A stretch of 64,000 nt of DNA. Origin: Ariolimax columbianus. Taxonomy: Eukaryota > Mollusca > Gastropoda > Stylommatophora > Arionidae. The stretch is from contig JAVGWX010000011.1 in assembly GCA_036924085.1 (NCBI GenBank), positions 34,718,386 through 34,782,385 on the forward strand. Direction: 5' to 3'. Each line of letters opens with the position of its first letter. The stretch's first letter is position 1. Positions 22,277 to 32,390 of the stretch are shown here, piece by piece. The position numbers and the translations under genes are program-made. The notes under the pieces are model-generated. The model was given only the letters and a program-made list of their open reading frames with translations, did no database searches and was not told the DNA's origin.

Positions 22277-22965
22277 GTGCAAAGAAGAGTATGTGGAAAA
22301 TTTCAGGACACAAAATGGCTCTTATGCAGAACTCCGTGTAGGGGACGATCGAGCAAAATGCGCAATATATCGTGCAACATGGCCGTCCTACTGTCGACTT
22401 GTACCATGAAAGAACAACGAGGCGTTATTCGGAGTTGTTTAGTGTGTCTGTGTGCGTGCGTGTCTGTGTGTGTGTGGTCAGAGGGTGTGAAACCTTTCGG
22501 AATGTACAGAAGAATGAAGGTTCAGATTGGAGACAGTTGTTTGAGTCAGCGGACAGTATATGAATGTGTAGAAAGATTTCAAAACGGAAGACAAAATGCC
22601 ATAATGAACCGCAGCGTGGGAGACAAGCAAACGTGGCATCTGATACAGGGAAACAGCAGATCGACCAGCTAGGCCATAGCAACAGACGAGCCATTATTGA
22701 TGAAATAGTTGTAGATTTCAACACGAATCACAGCTATGCGCACATAATTGTCCATCATGACCTCTGTTATAGGAAAGTGTGTAGCGGATGGGTCTCAAGA
22801 CAGCTGACAACGAGAATTACGGAGGCGGTGGAAAATTGGTTAAAGGCCATACCGAAGGGCTTTAATTTTCAAGAGGGCATCCACAAGTTAGTTGACAGGT
22901 GGAAATAGTATGTTGCAAGGCACCGAGACTATGTCGAAAAATAAGATACAAACAATTATTGATCG
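22277..22965 (+). pseudogene. Mariner-like transposase with catalytic region deleted
   Basis: The forward frames give KVQIGDSCLSQRTVYECVER followed by FQNGRQ, the second half of the mariner helix-turn-helix. Next come GHSNRRAIIDEIVVDFNTNH and YRKVCSGWVSRQLT, matching the usual RR.TI.EIA.DLNIS... and RKV.ARWVPRQLT. The sequence then jumps directly to FNFQEGIHKLVDRWK and RDYVEK, which in intact proteins lie after the last catalytic Asp. The whole DD(D/E) core is missing. A frameshift near 22610 and a GT-rich insertion at 22440-22480 also break it. Confidence 0.8.
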
Positions 22966-23043
22966 AATTCTTGTAAACGTTATTCTACTTAATGACCTCG
23001 TGCGTCTGTCTGCATGTGTGTCTGTCAATATATCTGTTTGTGC

Positions 23044-23100
<57 letters not shown>
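23044..23100. repeat. (TA)n microsatellite
   Basis: About 27 TA units, flanked by TCTGTCTG-type repeats on both sides. Confidence 0.95.
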
Positions 23101-23105
<5 letters not shown>

Positions 23106-23589
23106 CCATCTCTCTGTCTGCGACTGTACATCTGTCTGCATGTGTGTCCATCTGTCTGTCTGTCTTCCAATCTACCGAACTACCTTTCAATGCAAGGTAG
23201 AGGTAACCCCAGATGCATGCAGTCAGACACTAACAGGGACTGTTGCTGTGTCAGTAAATACGAGAAGCGCTAGGGGAGGCGGTCTGGTTGCAAGAATGGG
23301 CTCTTTCCGTTTAGTGTGTACACTCGGCTCACTAATCGCCAGGGATTAACGACACCAGCGCTGTTAATTGTGTGTACGGAAACGTGGATATCCAGCCGTG
23401 TCGTAAGTTAGCGTTTATGACACGAAGGCGCACAGTACTGGATATGGGATAACGGCTATTGGCAACCCCTTATAGTAATTGCTGCCGTTTTGGGTGAAGT
23501 GTTTGAGGTTAATTATGCTACGTTTCGGTTTTCTGTAAGGTAAGTGACTAGTACACTCCCTCAATATCTTGTCTTCCTTAAGGCAAGCA
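23101..23589. other. Intergenic, nothing recognised
   Basis: No feature supported beyond the TCTG-rich flank of the microsatellite. Confidence 0.5.
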
Positions 23590-23870
23590 CTGCTTACTTA
23601 ACGTACTTAATCTGGTTTAGAAGATTCAACATAGTCTGTATGCAAGCAGTTTCTAGGAGGGTGGTTTAACCGATGTGCGAGTTCATCTTAATAGATTCAA
23701 AGCTAAAAGCTAAATAGACCCGCAGCTAGTTAGGCGCCACCTATAGCTGCTCTTAACAAACCACCTGGGGGAAAAGGTACACATGACTTTGGTAGATTTT
23801 TAACTTGAATTTTGTCCGGGTGTAGCAGCTTCAGCTGGCTGAACTACCGTAGCAGATAGCACAAGGGGTC
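23590..23870 (-). mobile_element. Repeat family D / CR1-tailed element (minus)
   Basis: The reverse complement has 'GGTGGTTTGTTAAGAGCAGC', TATAGGTGGCGCCTAACTAG, 'GAGTCTATTAAGATG', 'CGCACATCGGTTAAACC' and ends near 'TCTTCTAAACCAG'. It aligns with 30757-31005 and shares its 3' end with the CR1-like LINE tail at 53925-53975. Somewhat more diverged than the 30.8 kb copy. Confidence 0.75.
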
Positions 23871-24054
23871 TGCACTAACTATATTCCCACTTCCAACAAA
23901 TGAACTATAACACTAATTGAAATTTAAACACAAACAATGAAACTTTATTTCTACACGTTCACAACTGTCTCTCTAATCCTCACTCAAAACAAAACTTGCC
24001 TTTCTGTAAGAGATGTGAACTAAACTAAAATAAACTTGATTACGAACTACAGCT

Positions 24055-24215
24055 TGATGGACACTTGATAAACGAACAGTTACTTCATATACGAACCTTA
24101 ACTTGATAAACGAACAGTTACTTGGTAGTCGAACTGTAACTTGATAGGCGAACTATAACTTGATAAACGAACATACTTGATAGTCGAACTGTAACTTGAT
24201 AAACGAACCGTTATG
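24055..24215. repeat. Short minisatellite, ~25 bp unit
   Basis: Repeated 'AACTTGATAAACGAACAGTT' and 'ACTTGATAGTCGAACTGT' variants, about six units. Confidence 0.85.
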
Positions 24216-24559
24216 GGGACCGTTAACTTCATCGATGGTGCTCAGATCGCAGAGCGAAACTCCGTCGAGGAGGCCCAAGAGAAACTGCGCCGCGCGAAAG
24301 AAGAAAACGCACGACGAAAACCACACCCGACATTTCACACGAGTTTTTCTAGTACGACAGAGTCTGCCCTGCCAGGATTAGTCTTTCCAGTCATATTATA
24401 ACACATCTCGCAGCACGTTTGATGGTGTCGCCATCCTCGCTCGCGATGGGCAACTATTATTATTTTGTTGTTACTATTCTTCTACTTATTATTATTGTAA
24501 TTTAGCTAGGGTTAAATTAAAAGTAAAGGTCTCAATAATATCAGATATGCTGACGTTAC
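24216..24559. other. Intergenic, nothing recognised
   Basis: A short open frame on each strand (about 61 codons each) has no support. An ATT-rich part lies at 24460-24490. Confidence 0.5.
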
Positions 24560-24959
24560 AGTGTAAATGGCAGAGGATCCAGTACATCTCCAGAGCCTAA
24601 TGGATACGAAAAATAGCAAGTCAGCAATGTGTGCTGGAAATCAACATAAAAAAGACTAAAGTTAGTGTGTTCACTAAAGGAAAGAAAGTCCACAAGTTGA
24701 CATCCATATAAATCAGTGCTCCTCAACCTTTTTATACCTACCGCCCACTTTGATAACTTTAGTGACGATAATATTCCCTTACCGCCCACTTTGATAACTT
24801 TAGTGACGATAATATTCCCTTACCGCCCACTAAAATCTGAATTGAAGAAAATTTCGGGATCGTCCACCCACCGAGTCTGTGTATTTTGGATGTTTTTAAG
24901 CATCGAGTAGCATGTCCTTTAAAGAACGTCGCACCCATCACAGCCCGTCTGAAGGAAAC

Positions 24960-25330
24960 TAGATCTCTTGCCAAATCTCCAGCCTTCTCCAGTCACGCCC
25001 AAGCATTCCTTGACGTCATCGTCTTCTTGGTCTGCCTGTCTCTCTTATCCGGCACCATACCTTCCATTACGGTTCTCTCAAGACGGTTATGGCTTTTGAT
25101 GAGGCCAAAGTATTTCAATTTTCTGTTCATGACGACATTTATGAACCAGTTCTTCTCTATGCCCAACTCTTGTCGAATGTCTGTATTCTTCCTTTTTTTC
25201 GGTCCTGGTATTCTGAGGACCTTTCCATAGCATTTCGACTCGAAGTTGGATAGTTCTCCAGGTTTCACAGCCGTATGCTTCTACATGAAAAACACAGGTT
25301 CTCAAAATGTATACTTTTGTTGGTTTGCTG
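24960..25330 (-). pseudogene. RTE-like LINE fragment inside the hAT element
   Basis: Minus strand reads AYGCETWRTIQLRVE, then, in another frame, KVLRIPGPKKRKNTDIRQEL, GIEKNWFINVVMNRKLKYFG and LERTVMEGMVPDKR. These match the plus-strand copy at 48480-48760 (VNNILSRKLKYFGHIK, LEGMVPGKWGRGRPRRRW). It is the post-RT region of the same LINE family. Confidence 0.8.
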
Positions 25331-25704
25331 GTATTCTGCCATAGGATGCCCAGGTAATGTTTTAATACATCACGTAATTATTCTGCTGGTTGTTTGTTGT
25401 TGTTTCTTGTGGTTTGTTATGTTGTTTGTTGTGGTTTGTTATGTTGTTGTTTCTTGTGGTTTGTTTGTTTGTTGCTGTTTGTCCTTCGTTTTCGAAGAGA
25501 AACACAATGTCATCTGTCAATCCTGGAGTGGGTTCGTAGGGTGGCTGATCAAACCTATCCGAGCCCGAAAGCGTCTGTCAGATGGAGGCAACTCGTCTCC
25601 GTGCAGCTTCCTCGATTCTTGTCTGCTCTATATGCGCTGTACTAGGAGAGATTTGACTACGCCAGGCAGCAATGCTCTCCTAATTATCGGGTCTATGTCG
25701 CAGT

Positions 25705-25905
25705 TCTTCTGTGAGGCTTTGAGACTTTTGTGAGGCTTTGAGACTTCTGTGAGGCTTTCAGACTTTTGTGAGGCTTTGAGACTTTTGTGAGGCTTTGAGA
25801 CTTTTGTGAGGCTTTGAGACTTTTGTGAGGCTTCGAGACTTCTGTGAGGCTTTGAGACTTTTGTGAGGCTTTGCGACTTCTGTGAGGGTTTGAGACTTTC
25901 ACAGT
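25705..25905. repeat. Minisatellite, 19 bp unit, inside the hAT element
   Basis: About ten units of GAGGCTTTGAGACTTTTGT. Open frames of 69-101 codons on the minus strand (KSLKASQKSQSLTKVSKPH type) are repeat artefacts. Confidence 0.95.
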
Positions 25906-26849
25906 GTCTTTGTACTATTCTGATACCGCCCACATGAAAACTGAAATGACCGACTAGTGGGCGCTACCACCCAGGTTGAAGAACACTGAAATAAATGGGA
26001 GAGATTCTGGAGCAAGTGTTAGGCTTGGTCGGCTTATTTCGGCGGATGGCAAATGCAGAAAGTGAGATCGTTAAGAGAATTGTAATGGCAAAGAATACAT
26101 TTAACAGCACGAGACATACACTGTCCGAGCATCTCAGAACTTAACAAGGAGAATCATTAAATGCTATGTGCTTTCACTTTTATTGTATGGAGTACAAACC
26201 TGGAAATGGAGAAGGGTACTGAAGCCTTTGAAAAAGTGGGGTTTCAGACGACTTGGACGAGTTTCTTGGAAAGATAGGACAAGAGATAAGGAGATTCTAG
26301 AACAACTCGTGGTGGAACTTCTGAAGGAAATAAGATGTAGAAACATTCAATAGTTAGATCGTCACGCGACTGAAAGTTGAATTGGAGGGAGGAGTGAGGG
26401 GAGGCAGGGGTACACATTGACAGACACCATCAAGATGTAGTCGGGACACAGTTTGACCAAGTGTACCAATCAGGCACGGGACAGAGGCAGGTGGAGATTC
26501 ATTTCCGTCAACCCCCTCTCCCTTGCAGAGACGGCACTTGATGATGATGATGATAGTTATGTCTCACAAGAGACTGGACTTGATTGTACAGTACTAGTTC
26601 TCAACTAGTTTTTTGTGGGTGGGAAAATCAGTTCCCTTCCCCACTGCCTTGCCTTACCTTAATTGTACATCAGGAACACATTTACAGCTTAGTTAAGACT
26701 GAAGCATGTCGCTACCGTGTTACCTTTACCTTGAGAAACCAGCGTAAACCACTCTACCAGCCAGTATCCCCGGTTGAGTGTTTGTTGCTTGTTAGTTTTA
26801 GGATCAACCCGTATCTAAGATATTTACTCTTAATGCATGTACTTTAACA

Positions 26850-26925
26850 GAGGTCTTCTTCTTCTTCTTCTTCTTCTTCTTCTCTTCTTCTTCTTCTTCT
26901 TCTTCTTCTTATTCTTCTTCTTTCT
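26850..26925. repeat. (CTT)n microsatellite
   Basis: TTC/CTT repeats; on the minus strand they form the GAA tail of the adjoining SINE-like sequence. Confidence 0.9.
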
Positions 26926-27125
26926 CTTCGCCGTTCGTCCAGAAAAGGTCCGTTTTGACGTGTGGTCGTTTGCAGCGAGGCAGCGATATCTGTGCATTTC
27001 GGCCCATCGTTGTTCCAGCACAACGTTTTTTGGAATGGGTTTGCCTTCCCTCATCGATCCCTTATCTCTTATCCAGGTTGCACGGTTGTAGTCTGTTTCC
27101 GGAGCCGTCACTTGGAGACTGAATA
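26925..27125 (-). mobile_element. SINE-B-like, diverged copy (minus)
   Basis: Reverse complement shows 'AAGGGATCGATGAGG', a core 'GGGCCGAAATGCACAGATAT' and 'CGCTGCAAACGACC', then (GAA)n. The order core, 'GCTGTAAAC'-like block and GAA tail is that of SINE-B. It lies directly next to a 24 bp minisatellite. Confidence 0.6.
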
Positions 27126-27129
27126 GGGT

Positions 27130-27440
27130 TTTGGTCAGCTTTGAGTCGGTGGCTGCTGTCAGATTTGAGTTTCTGGCTGCTGTCAGATTTGAGTCGATTG
27201 CTGCTGTCAGATTTGAGTCGGTGGCTGCTGTCAGATTTGAGTCGGTGGCTGCTGTCAGATTTGAGTCGGTGGCTGCTGTCAGATTTGAGTCGATTGCTGC
27301 TGTCAGATTTGAGTCGGTGGCTGCTGTCAGATTTGAGTCGGTGGCTGCTGTCAGATTTGAGTCGGTGGCTGCTGTCAGATTTGAGTCGGTGGCTGCTGTC
27401 AGATTTGAGTCGGTGGCTGCTGTCAGATTTGAGTTGCATA
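27130..27440. repeat. Minisatellite, 24 bp unit
   Basis: About 13 units of TTTGAGTCGGTGGCTGCTGT plus CAGA. Since the unit is 8 codons, three long open frames on both strands (102-209 codons, for example repeated SNLTAATD) arise; I consider them artefacts. Confidence 0.97.
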
Positions 27441-27469
27441 AAGACATGAACTCTATCATTATCGATCGG

Positions 27470-27905
27470 CTCTTCTACTTCTTCGTTGTTCGTTCTCAAT
27501 CTCCCGCTATCAAGCCCTGAAAAGACATTTGCAAGTAGCAGATATTTGCACCGTTCTGTTCGACACATCCGACTTAAGCTGGCATTTTTGGGTACCAGAT
27601 TAGTACCTCTTCGATCCCTTTTCTTTAGCCACTGCCCTGTTGAAGCCTGTTTTCCAGGATCAACACGTGGAGGTGTAGAAAGGTCTTGGCAGCTCTGGGT
27701 AGCTAGCTCGCCCTGACGCTAGCAGTCAGCTAAGGGTCGCTAACCACTGCAACTCATGCACTCTCAGCTCTGGATCGCTGGCTGACCCTAGCAGTTAGCT
27801 CTGGGTCGTTCGCTGACTCTGGCGTTAGCAGTCAGCCCTAGGACCCTCACTGGCCCTGCCGCTAGCAGGCAGATATGGGTCACTAACCACTGCAACTCGT
27901 GCGCT
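27470..27905 (-). mobile_element. SINE-B with duplicated head (minus)
   Basis: Minus strand ends 'GGGAGATTGAGAACGAACAA' plus GAAGAAG. It has the core 'AGTCGGATGTGTCGAACAG' and 'GATCGAAGAGGTACTAATC', then 'CCTGGAAAACAGGC' and 'CTTTCTACACCTCCACGTG'. Beyond this the head block 'GACCCATATCTG', 'AGCGACC' and 'GCTAACGCCAGAGTCAGCG' occurs about three times, so the 5' part is internally repeated. Confidence 0.8.
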
Positions 27906-28384
27906 GCTCAGCAACGGTTTCTGGCTTTCGTTCGTGTCATAAGAAGTGAGCACCTTATCTTTCAGCCTTAGTAACCCCTTAGACCTTACTTACTGGACTT
28001 TCCACCTGATTTCTATTGCACTGCAGGTCAGCAATGAAGGCACTCTACTGATTCCATCGTTGGACCAACCTCTCACACTTCAGCTGGTCTGGCCTCCTCT
28101 TCCATCAACCCACACCAGGTGTACACAAATCTCGACTCTTCACACTTCGCCCCATAGGCTCCAACCCTCTATCAACGACTACTTATACAACGAGGCTTTT
28201 GACTAAACACTATGACCAACCGACAGCTGCTTGTCCATAACAATCAAGAACACATGAACACGCTAGAATTGATTAGGTCACGTCCTAACAAATATAACTA
28301 GACACACTCACCAGAACCTCTTGCCAGGGAGCAAGAACCAGCTATGAGGATCAACAGAACACTTGGGCCACTCAACTTAATTGT
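27906..28384. other. Intergenic, nothing recognised
   Basis: An 86-codon plus-strand frame (27946-28206) has no recognisable features. Confidence 0.5.
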
Positions 28385-29710
28385 AAATGAAATTGCTGTT
28401 CAACAAGCCCACGAGTTCAGGTCTTTGGGCAGTATTTGTTTCAGCGTATGGTAAGATCGACAAGGAAATCAAGACAAGGTGCCAGAAAGCATCTGCGGTG
28501 ACTTACCAGCTGTCGCCACTGCTTAGGCACCGGATAATTAATTTGGTATCAAAGCAACAGCTGATCATCGTAGGCGTCTCAGTCTATGTAGACCATGCGC
28601 GTGGCGCCCTGTGAGTAGCCTATCCAGTGTAAAAGCATGGGCTGCCCAAACTGCAGGATCCCCCTCTCGGCCTCGCTGGTGTAATCCAAGGGAGTGCAAA
28701 GCATGACAATTTGACACCAGCACAGCTGCAGGTGCTGCCGGAATGAGTTCGCAATTTTGAAACCATCCGCCTTAGGTACTGCCACTCTGGATTTTCTGGC
28801 TAGGTTTACTCCCGTAGCTCTACCCTCTCCCAAGGTCTCCACAAGGCATTGGAGTAGTTGTCCGCAGATGCCAGTTACTCTAGACATTCGATGATACTCT
28901 TATCGTCCCAGGACTAGCCATCACTACCTGGCACTTATGGGTTTAAAATCAGTTCCCTCTCTCCTAAGCGAACTGCCTGAACAGGCTAAAGGGCTTGGTC
29001 TACACGGGTTTAGAGTCAGAGTTTACTTTCTCTTAGCCAACTAAGGCTAATGGGCTCAATCTGCCCGCCTAGTTATACCACCGGGTACTCGATTGCGCCC
29101 CGCAGTAGACTCTATAAGAAACAGGGGGCCCCTCATGAAGGTGCTGCTGGGGACACAATAATGTAGGAGAGGCCATTGGCATGGAAACTCCTGCACGGTA
29201 AGCCGAACAGTGAATCCAGCGGCGAACACTACACCTGGAAAAGAGAGGCTATAACAGACGCTTCACTTTCCTTTAACGAGTTGGATGTCCAGCCCAACAC
29301 CCCCCCCCCCCCCCCCGAACAGAAGATAAACTGTATATTTATGCCGACTCTTTGCTACCAGTGCCAAACATGGTCTCTGTTCAAGGCGCGTCGGAGCATA
29401 ATCTCTATGTGTGAAGTGTTTGAGGAAGGTCATTGGTGTTACCAGGAGAGGTAAGACTGCGAAACGACGACATTTGAAGTACGGTCAACACTACGTCTTG
29501 GGCAGAATGCATTTCCAAGCACAAAATAATACCTATGTTTGGTCATCTCTTGAGAACGCATCATCACCAACTGCTACTGATGACTTTCAAAGTTGGTAGA
29601 TCTGACTACATCTGAAATGAAAAGCACTGTACGAAAGATGGCTGTAGACCCGGTGAAGTGGAGGGAGTTTGTTGCTGCCCTTAAAGACACGATCGGACGG
29701 TCACTGACAG
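28385..29710 (+). pseudogene. RTE-like LINE C terminus, interrupted
   Basis: 28430-28560 reads GKIDKEIKTRCQKASAVTYQ and LSPLLRHRIINLVSK. After an insertion, 29330-29450 reads CIFMPTLCYQCQTWSLFKAR, and then CLRKVIGVTRRGK and AVDPVKWREFVAALKDTIGR. These are consecutive post-RT blocks of an RTE-like LINE. A poly-C tract (29302-29316) and several frameshifts have damaged it. Confidence 0.8.
28600..29170 (-). mobile_element. Unclassified ~570 bp insertion in the RTE-like LINE
   Basis: LINE homology stops near 28600 and resumes near 29180. The insert is GC-richer than its surroundings and carries a 102-codon minus-strand frame (28579-28887; MSRVTGICGQLLQCLVETLG start, AERGILQFGQPMLLHWIGYS near the end) with no motif known to me. 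Short related ends (TCTATGTAGAC and GTAGACTCTATA) may be coincidence. I could not find a target-site duplication. Confidence 0.4.
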
Positions 29711-29745
29711 CTTTGTCAGTCATTACTAAGGAACGTTTCCCTCCG

Positions 29746-29945
29746 CGTTCGCCTTATTTCTTTTTTCCCCAAGGCAGTGTGCGTTGGACTATGTTTTTAT
29801 TTTGCGCCCAGTGCATCCGACTCTCCATGCATTTTATGTAAGGGTCTGCTCCCCGGGGTAACGACCTGTGCTGGAATGGGGAACGAGTCCAGCACCTTCG
29901 AGTTGTGAGCCGTGTCACTTAACCACTAGCCTACGCCGAGCAAGG
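29746..29945 (-). mobile_element. SINE-A (minus)
   Basis: Reverse complement shows 'CTAGTGGTTAAGTGACACGG', 'CGAAGGTGCTGGACTCG' (B box altered), 'TTACCCCGGGGAGCAG' with a short deletion, 'GAGAGTCGGATGCACTGGGC' and GCAAAATAAAAACATAG. It follows directly on the RTE-like LINE. Confidence 0.85.
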
Positions 29946-29949
29946 AACT

Positions 29950-30650
29950 AAGAGCAAGAAGAAATAGTCCTTTTCTCTTGACGCCCTTTAAAGACCGAGG
30001 ACTCACGCACGGGTGTATGTCAGCAGACCAGAACCCAATCAAGCATTGCTCTACACAAAAATGTGACGAATTTCTTACTCCACGTTTCTCAAACGTTTTC
30101 AATCATATTTTGTGTTTCAGAAACTGCTGTCGTATGAAGAAGCCACATCACTCAAACGTGCGTTGTGAAAGGATGCACTGATTACAGTTTGAAAAGTGGG
30201 TGGACCGTATGCTTACTTTGGATGTACAAGAAACACGTAAGTGTTCATTTGTTGTTCAATAACATTACGCCGTACCCTTCCGCTGGTTTTGTGTGACCAG
30301 CCCAATAAGAGGTGTACAGCTGGTGATCTGTAGAGATTGATACTTACCACTCTCTCTTCTTACCTCACACTCTGTCTCATTTGACTCTTGTCCAACAATC
30401 ACACTCTTACACAACTTTCACACACACACCCTCAGAGTGAGTCCCTTTCATTTGCAATTCAGTTGCACCTCTGAGATCGACCTAACTGGCATAGGTACAT
30501 ACAGACGCACACACGCATCCAAACACTGGTTAATACGTCCTGATATCACCTTAAAGGCTGCGGCCCGGGGTGGAAAGGGTCGTGCCTCCGCCAGTAGAAT
30601 ACAAAGATGCAACACTTAAAAAAAAAAATATTTAGAGATTGAGATACCAT
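29950..30650. other. Intergenic, nothing recognised
   Basis: No coding region or known repeat recognised; short frames only. Confidence 0.5.
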
Positions 30651-30757
30651 CTTGGTGTTTCTTTTCCCATCAAACGATCCATGAGGAAGGAATGGAGAGA
30701 CCAGTACAAAGAATAGAAGCCAGAAAATGACAGCATAGACAACGATTGTCAGACTTA
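30650..30757 (+). pseudogene. I-like LINE fragment
   Basis: 'AAACGATCCATGAGG', 'GAATGGAGAGACCAG' and 'AACAGC/GACAGCATAGACAA' match the copy at 38335-38405 almost base for base. It stops where the repeat D element begins. Confidence 0.65.
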
Positions 30758-31005
30758 ACCTAACTTAACGTCTTTATACTGGTTCAGAAGACTGCAGAGT
30801 CTATATACAACCAGTTTCTTGGAGAGAGATTTAACCGATGTGCGACTCCATCTTAATAGACTCAAACACTAGAGCAAAGTTGACCCGCAGCCAGTTAGGC
30901 GCCATCCATAGCTGCTTTAAACAAACCACCTGGGGGAAGGTACGAATAACTTCTGCGGATTTTTAGCTAGAACTTTAGAATTTTGTCCGGACAGCGGCCA
31001 TTAAG
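30757..31005 (-). mobile_element. Repeat family D / CR1-tailed element (minus)
   Basis: Reverse complement contains 'TATGGATGGCGCCTAACTGG', 'CTCTAGTGTTTGAGTCTATT', 'GTCGCACATCGGTTAA' and ends 'TCTTCTGAACCAGTATAAAG' plus ACGTTAAGTTAGGTTAAG. That end is the 3' end of the CR1-like LINE at 53925-53975. So it behaves as a SINE or internally deleted LINE that uses CR1 machinery. Confidence 0.8.
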
Positions 31006-31130
31006 CCTACTCTTTTCAATTTCTAACTGCAAAGGGATTTTTAACATTCACGACACTGAACACGGGAGTCCGATCTCGCTACCAAGAGATCAGAGGGGTT
31101 TTTACCAGAAGATCCATTTGTGTTACTAGT

Positions 31131-31364
31131 CCGATAGAGGTGAGTAGGGGGTAATCTTTAGAGATGGAGATAGTATCTGTGTTCTTGTGTTACTAGTCCG
31201 ATAGAAGTGAGTAGGGGGTAATCTTTAGAGATGGAGATAATATCTGTGTTCTTGTGTTACTAGTCCGATAGAAGTGAGTAGGGGGTAATCTTTAGAGATG
31301 GAGATATTATCTGTGTTCTTGTGTTACTAGTCCGATAGAGGTGAGTAGGGGGTAATCTTTAAAC
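31131..31364. repeat. Minisatellite, 67 bp unit
   Basis: Three and a half near-identical units starting GTTACTAGTCCGATAGARG and containing 'TAGGGGGTAATCTTTAGAGA'. Confidence 0.93.
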
Positions 31365-31529
31365 TATGCATTGATCACAACAGATTGAGATAGATCATCT
31401 CAACAAAGGAAATAGAACCAATGTGTCTGCAGCACTGATAAAATGGCTGCTGCTACAAATATGTCCTACACACGAGGGACCTAACAAGCACATATGTACA
31501 TCATCAGTGCCGTTCGCTGGCCTTCTAGG

Positions 31530-31800
31530 TTTATCAATCATGCCCTATATGTTGAGAGCTTGGCTTACAATCCAAATGTACCAGGTTCAAATCTCGTCCT
31601 GCTTCTGTTTCACAGACCGGGCGTGTCAATGTCTTTTCTCGTGGTATGACCGCTTCTCCCAGTCGACTCAGCTGTAAATGGGCACCTAACTGAGGTCAAA
31701 GCAAACGTGCACTGTTGTCGACACTTCCATCACTGTCCGTCCGCAGTTAAGGTTCTATTATCCGTTTCCCATTGTAATCATGTCACTTGTCAGTTAAGTC
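31530..31800 (+). mobile_element. tRNA-headed SINE (third type)
   Basis: A tRNA-like part with B box 'GGTTCAAATCTCG' near 31585 is followed by 'CAGTCGACTCAGCTGTAAAT' and 'GGGCACCTAACTGAGG'. Related pieces occur at 41985-42060 (minus) and 62640-62720 (plus). No TSD found. Confidence 0.5.
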
Positions 31801-31959
31801 AAATCTGGTATTTGAAAATTCAGAAGCTTTCCAATAAGCTAGAGAGCTGAAACTGTCAGGACAGGTACACACCCAATGGCAATACACTTTGAGCACATGA
31901 CATCGGTGTACGTGTGTAAATAACCCCATTCCCTGAGCCACCCATTATTGAGTGTGATG

Positions 31960-32390
31960 GGTGGATTTTAATTCGTATTTTGGGATGTACAGCTTGGATT
32001 CTCCCAAGTGATCTGCTGGGGTCTTTGTGTATGACAAAGACAAGAATAGCACCACTGCCCCACAGAGAGCATGTCGCAAGAGGCGACTAACTGTGTGACA
32101 TGGCATAACACCCGTCATGGTTAGATTGTTTGTTAAGAGCAGCATAGATGGCGCTTAACAGGCTGTGGGTCTACTTTGCTCTAGTGTTTGAGTCTATTAA
32201 GATGGACTCGCACATCGGTTAACCACCCTCCGCGGTACTTGTCTCAATGCAACAGAGTAATAAGCTGCTCGAGCCTAGCCCGCTAAGCAGGAAATCCTCC
32301 TCCCGGCTACATCCAACTCACGCCAGAATTAGGACCAGCACAGGAGCATCTGCCCATGTAGAAGCACAGGTCAGCTAAGATTAAAACTGT
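31960..32390 (+). repeat. Dispersed repeat family D, copy 2 (uninterrupted)
   Basis: Aligns throughout with 545-1160 and shows the empty site for the SINE-A in that copy. Contains the core 'GATGGCGCTTAACAGGCTG' and 'CTCTAGTGTTTGAGTCTATT'. Confidence 0.8.

Larger units (their letters stand above)
24714..25988. mobile_element. Non-autonomous hAT element, 1,275 bp
   Basis: Terminal inverted repeats CAGTGCTCCTCAACC (left) and the reverse complement of GGTTGAAGAACACTG (right) match the hAT consensus CAGTG.TTCTCAACC, with sub-terminal 'CCGCCCACT' also inverted. Eight-base duplications flank it: atataaat (24706-24713) and aaataaat (25989-25996), one mismatch. There is no transposase. Inside are a minus-strand RTE-like LINE fragment and a 19 bp minisatellite. 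Confidence 0.88.
24560..26560 (+). pseudogene. RTE-like LINE split by a hAT element
   Basis: The left part (to 24713) reads LEINIKKTKVSVFTKGKKVH, the block downstream of the RT palm. The right part (from 25989) reads LGRLISADGKCRKSEIVKRI, then MAKNTFNSTRHTLSEHL and, after frame breaks, GFRRLGRVSWKDRTRDKEIL. Its end carries GATGAT repeats (26537-26550), a typical RTE-like 3' tail. The two parts join in frame order once the hAT and one copy of its TSD are removed. Inactive. Confidence 0.8.

Noticed and set aside
22888..23349. Several frames with Ile-Tyr repeats around 23050, like a membrane protein
   Set aside because: They read a (TA)n microsatellite.
26830..27520. Open frames of 102-209 codons on both strands
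   Set aside because: They come from a 24 bp minisatellite next to a (CTT)n tract; open on both strands because the unit lacks stop triplets.
29978..30181. Tc1 transposase fragment (DQNPIKH looks like PDLNPIEH)
   Set aside because: Only seven residues agree, with no second motif nearby.
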